A DNA stretch of 63,171 nt from Bradyrhizobium sp. ARR65. GTDB taxonomy: Bacteria; Pseudomonadota; Alphaproteobacteria; Rhizobiales; Xanthobacteraceae. The stretch lies in the NCBI RefSeq assembly GCF_000472385.1, contig NZ_AWZU01000028.1, forward strand, positions 334 to 63,504. The letters are read 5' to 3'. The notes under the pieces were generated by a model. That model was not told the DNA's origin. It searched no databases and worked only from the letters and a program-made list of their open reading frames with translations. Within the stretch, counting starts at the first letter, position 1, and every line of letters begins with the position of its first letter. Positions 61,532 to 63,171 of the stretch are shown piece by piece. The translations under genes and the position numbers were made by a program.

Positions 61532-62812
61532 TTAGTGCTGATAGCTGGCGAGGATGCGGTTGGCTTCCGCCTGCGCCTCGTCGAGCGCCGCTTGCGCCGG
61601 CTTGGCGCCGGTCAGGATCGCCTGCAAGGCATCGTTGAGCGCCTTGGTGACGCGCTGGTTCTCATGCGTCGACAGTTCGGCGACAGCATCCTTGAGCTGG
61701 TCACGCGCGACCACCGCCGGCGGGAAGTCCGCGGCGTATTTCTTCATCGCCTCGATCTCCCAGGCATCCGGGCGTGTTGCGACATAGCCGGTGGCGATAC
61801 CCCAGTCGGCCGCGCGCTCCGGCGTTGAGAGGAAGCGGGCGAACTCCAGCGCAGCCGCCACCTTGGCCTTATCGCTGTTCTTGAAGATGTAAATGTTGCC
61901 GCCGCCCGTTGGCGAGCCGCCGCGGACCTTCGAGGGCATCGCCGCCACGCCGAAGGCGAATTTGGCATTGTTGCGAACGTTGGTCAGGTTGCCCGTGGTG
62001 GTCCACATCATCGCGGTCTTGCCCTCGAAGAAGTCCTTTGGCGTCGTGCCCCAATCGATGATGCCCTTCGGCATGACCTCGTATTTTTGGCTGAGGTCGG
62101 CAAAGAATTGCGCCGCCTCGACCACCTTGGGGTCGTTATAGGCGACCTTGGTGCCGGCCTGATTGGCGAGGATGGCGCCGTTCTGAGTCGTCAGCGCCTG
62201 AAACAGCCAATAGGGAAATCCGGAGGAGGGAATTTCCAGGCCCCATTGGGTCACCGCGCCGGAGGCATCGTGCTTGGTCAGCTTCTTGCCGAACGCGACC
62301 ATCTCGTCCCAGGTGGTCGGCGGCTTCTCGGGATCGAGGCCCGCGGCCTTGAACGCGTCCTTGTTCCAGTATTGCACGATGGTGGAGCGCTGGAACGGAA
62401 TGCCCCAGGTGTGGCCCTCGGCCTGGCTGTTCTCCATGAAGGCGGGATAGAACGACTTGATCCAGGCCTGATCGCCGTCCGATTTGGCGATCGCGTCATA
62501 CGGCTCGATCAGATCATTATCGATCAGGGTGAACATGTCGGTGGACAAGAGCACCGCGACATCAGGCGCGTTGCCGGCCTTGGCCGCGGTCATCGCCTTG
62601 ACGATGGAGTCCTGATAGCTGCCGGTGTAGACCGGCTTCACGGTGATATCCGGATGCGCCTTGCTGAATTCGGCGGCATAGCCGTCGACAACCTTGGTGA
62701 TCGGGCCGCCGACCGCGATCGGATAATAAAACGTGATCTCGGTCGCGGACGCTCCGCCAAGAAAACTGGCCGCCAGTGTTGCAGCAAGTGTAAGCCGGGC
62801 AAATCTGTTCAT
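61532..62812 (-). CDS. ugpB: ABC transporter substrate-binding protein, UgpB-like
   Basis: A 426-residue periplasmic protein with a signal peptide (RFARLTLAATLAASFLGGASATE). The mature N terminus EITFYYPIAVGGPITKVVDGYAAEF and the GIPFQRSTIVQYWNKDAFKAAGL, MMWTTTGNLTN and GGGNIYIFKNSDK segments place it in the family 1 solute-binding group with UgpB. The sugar or glycerol-3-phosphate ligand is not certain. Its ATG overlaps the stop of the upstream ATPase gene (ATGA). Confidence 0.85.
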   Translation of the reverse strand: MNRFARLTLAATLAASFLGGASATEITFYYPIAVGGPITKVVDGYAAEFSKAHPDITVKPVYTGSYQDSIVKAMTAAKAGNAPDVAVLLSTDMFTLIDNDLIEPYDAIAKSDGDQAWIKSFYPAFMENSQAEGHTWGIPFQRSTIVQYWNKDAFKAAGLDPEKPPTTWDEMVAFGKKLTKHDASGAVTQWGLEIPSSGFPYWLFQALTTQNGAILANQAGTKVAYNDPKVVEAAQFFADLSQKYEVMPKGIIDWGTTPKDFFEGKTAMMWTTTGNLTNVRNNAKFAFGVAAMPSKVRGGSPTGGGNIYIFKNSDKAKVAAALEFARFLSTPERAADWGIATGYVATRPDAWEIEAMKKYAADFPPAVVARDQLKDAVAELSTHENQRVTKALNDALQAILTGAKPAQAALDEAQAEANRILASYQH

Positions 62813-63171
62813 GCGCGAATGCTTCCCTGATTGGAAACGGTGTGTAATTGTGGCGACAGTGATCCGGCGCCGGTTTCGCTGAGACGTCTCCCGCTTGCGG
62901 CGTCGAACAGATGACCCGCCGCGGCGTCCCAGACGAGGCCGACTGCGGCGCCAAGGGGTGGGGCGCTATCGCCACGTGTGCGGGCTAGTATCGCGCGCTC
63001 TCCGAGCATGCAGGTGACAAGGGCCTCGGCGCCCAGATATTCGACCGCGGTGACAGTTGCATGAAGGCGGCTGCGTCCGCTCACGCTGTCCACGGTCACG
63101 TCCTCCGGCCGCAAACCCAGCACACGGCCGCGCCCCGACGCCGTGAGCAACGCAGGTCCCGTCGTCCCAGC
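62809..63171 (-). CDS. ugpC: ABC transporter ATP-binding protein, UgpC-like (C-terminal part, runs off the edge)
   Basis: The open frame continues past the right edge, so only the last 120 or so residues are seen. They contain GRVLGLRPEDV and TVTAVEYLGAEALVTC, the TOBE regulatory and sugar-binding domain of the MalK/UgpC group. The Walker and signature motifs must lie outside the window. It precedes ugpB in transcription order (ugpC-ugpB-ugpA-ugpE), unlike the ugpBAEC order of Escherichia coli. Confidence 0.78.
   Translation of the reverse strand, partial: AGTTGPALLTASGRGRVLGLRPEDVTVDSVSGRSRLHATVTAVEYLGAEALVTCMLGERAILARTRGDSAPPLGAAVGLVWDAAAGHLFDAASGRRLSETGAGSLSPQLHTVSNQGSIRA

Overview
The window looks like chromosomal DNA of an alphaproteobacterium of the Bradyrhizobium / Rhodopseudomonas / Nitrobacter group (Bradyrhizobiaceae). 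Three things point there: high G+C content; the gene families present (acpXL-lpxXL very-long-chain lipid A cluster, paired psd-pssA, duplicated kup, TakP-type TRAP proteins, DUF1289 and DUF2865 proteins); and several dispersed palindromic repeat families that I know from memory in this group. No rRNA, tRNA or CRISPR array was found.

Layout. 1-1.5 kb is the right end of an integrated element: a scrap of IS630-type transposase at the edge, then a tyrosine recombinase facing away from dusA, which fits an island inserted in the 5' end of dusA. 1.56-8.4 kb holds housekeeping genes: dusA, an aspartic protease with a DUF1289 gene, a DivJ/PleC/PdhS-like histidine kinase, a beta-hydroxyacid dehydrogenase, a VOC protein and the Fe-S carrier ATPase Mrp. 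8.6-13.2 kb is a TRAP transport locus with two tandem Tat-exported binding proteins convergent with one dctQM pair. 13.7-19.0 kb has moaA, a lipoprotein, gph, rpiA, a DUF2059 protein and gor. 19.1-26.0 kb is looser accessory DNA: an amidase remnant, an unknown membrane protein, a serine hydrolase, an alpha/beta hydrolase, an OsmC protein, an unknown 320-residue protein and a large structured repeat. 26.0-31.2 kb carries class II DAHP synthase, dgkA, nadE and two secreted proteins of unknown role.

31.5-41.7 kb has a translationally coupled cysS-GNAT-cimA operon, a VOC/LOG convergent pair, an Atm1-like ABC exporter, psd-pssA for phosphatidylethanolamine synthesis, an RraA-like protein and an SDR. 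41.8-46.6 kb has a heat-shock pair (hsp20-lon) divergent from a motA/motB-like pair. 46.7-50.7 kb has two tandem kup genes, the first broken by a one-base frameshift. 50.8-53.4 kb is a rhodanese-aminotransferase-polyamine-binding-protein operon. 53.5-57.8 kb is the acpXL-fabZ-fabF2-fabF1-lpxXL operon that builds and attaches the very long acyl chain of lipid A. 59.1-63.2 kb has an orphan ParB-like protein convergent with a ugp-type ABC transporter running off the right edge.

The most notable observations are the dusA-integrated element with palindromes in the recombinase leader, the ketosynthase-like FabF2 that lacks its catalytic cysteine beside a normal FabF1, the kup frameshift, the long folded repeat upstream of aroG, and dispersed palindromes that supply the stop codons of neighbouring genes. 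I did not find a clearly new multigene system.
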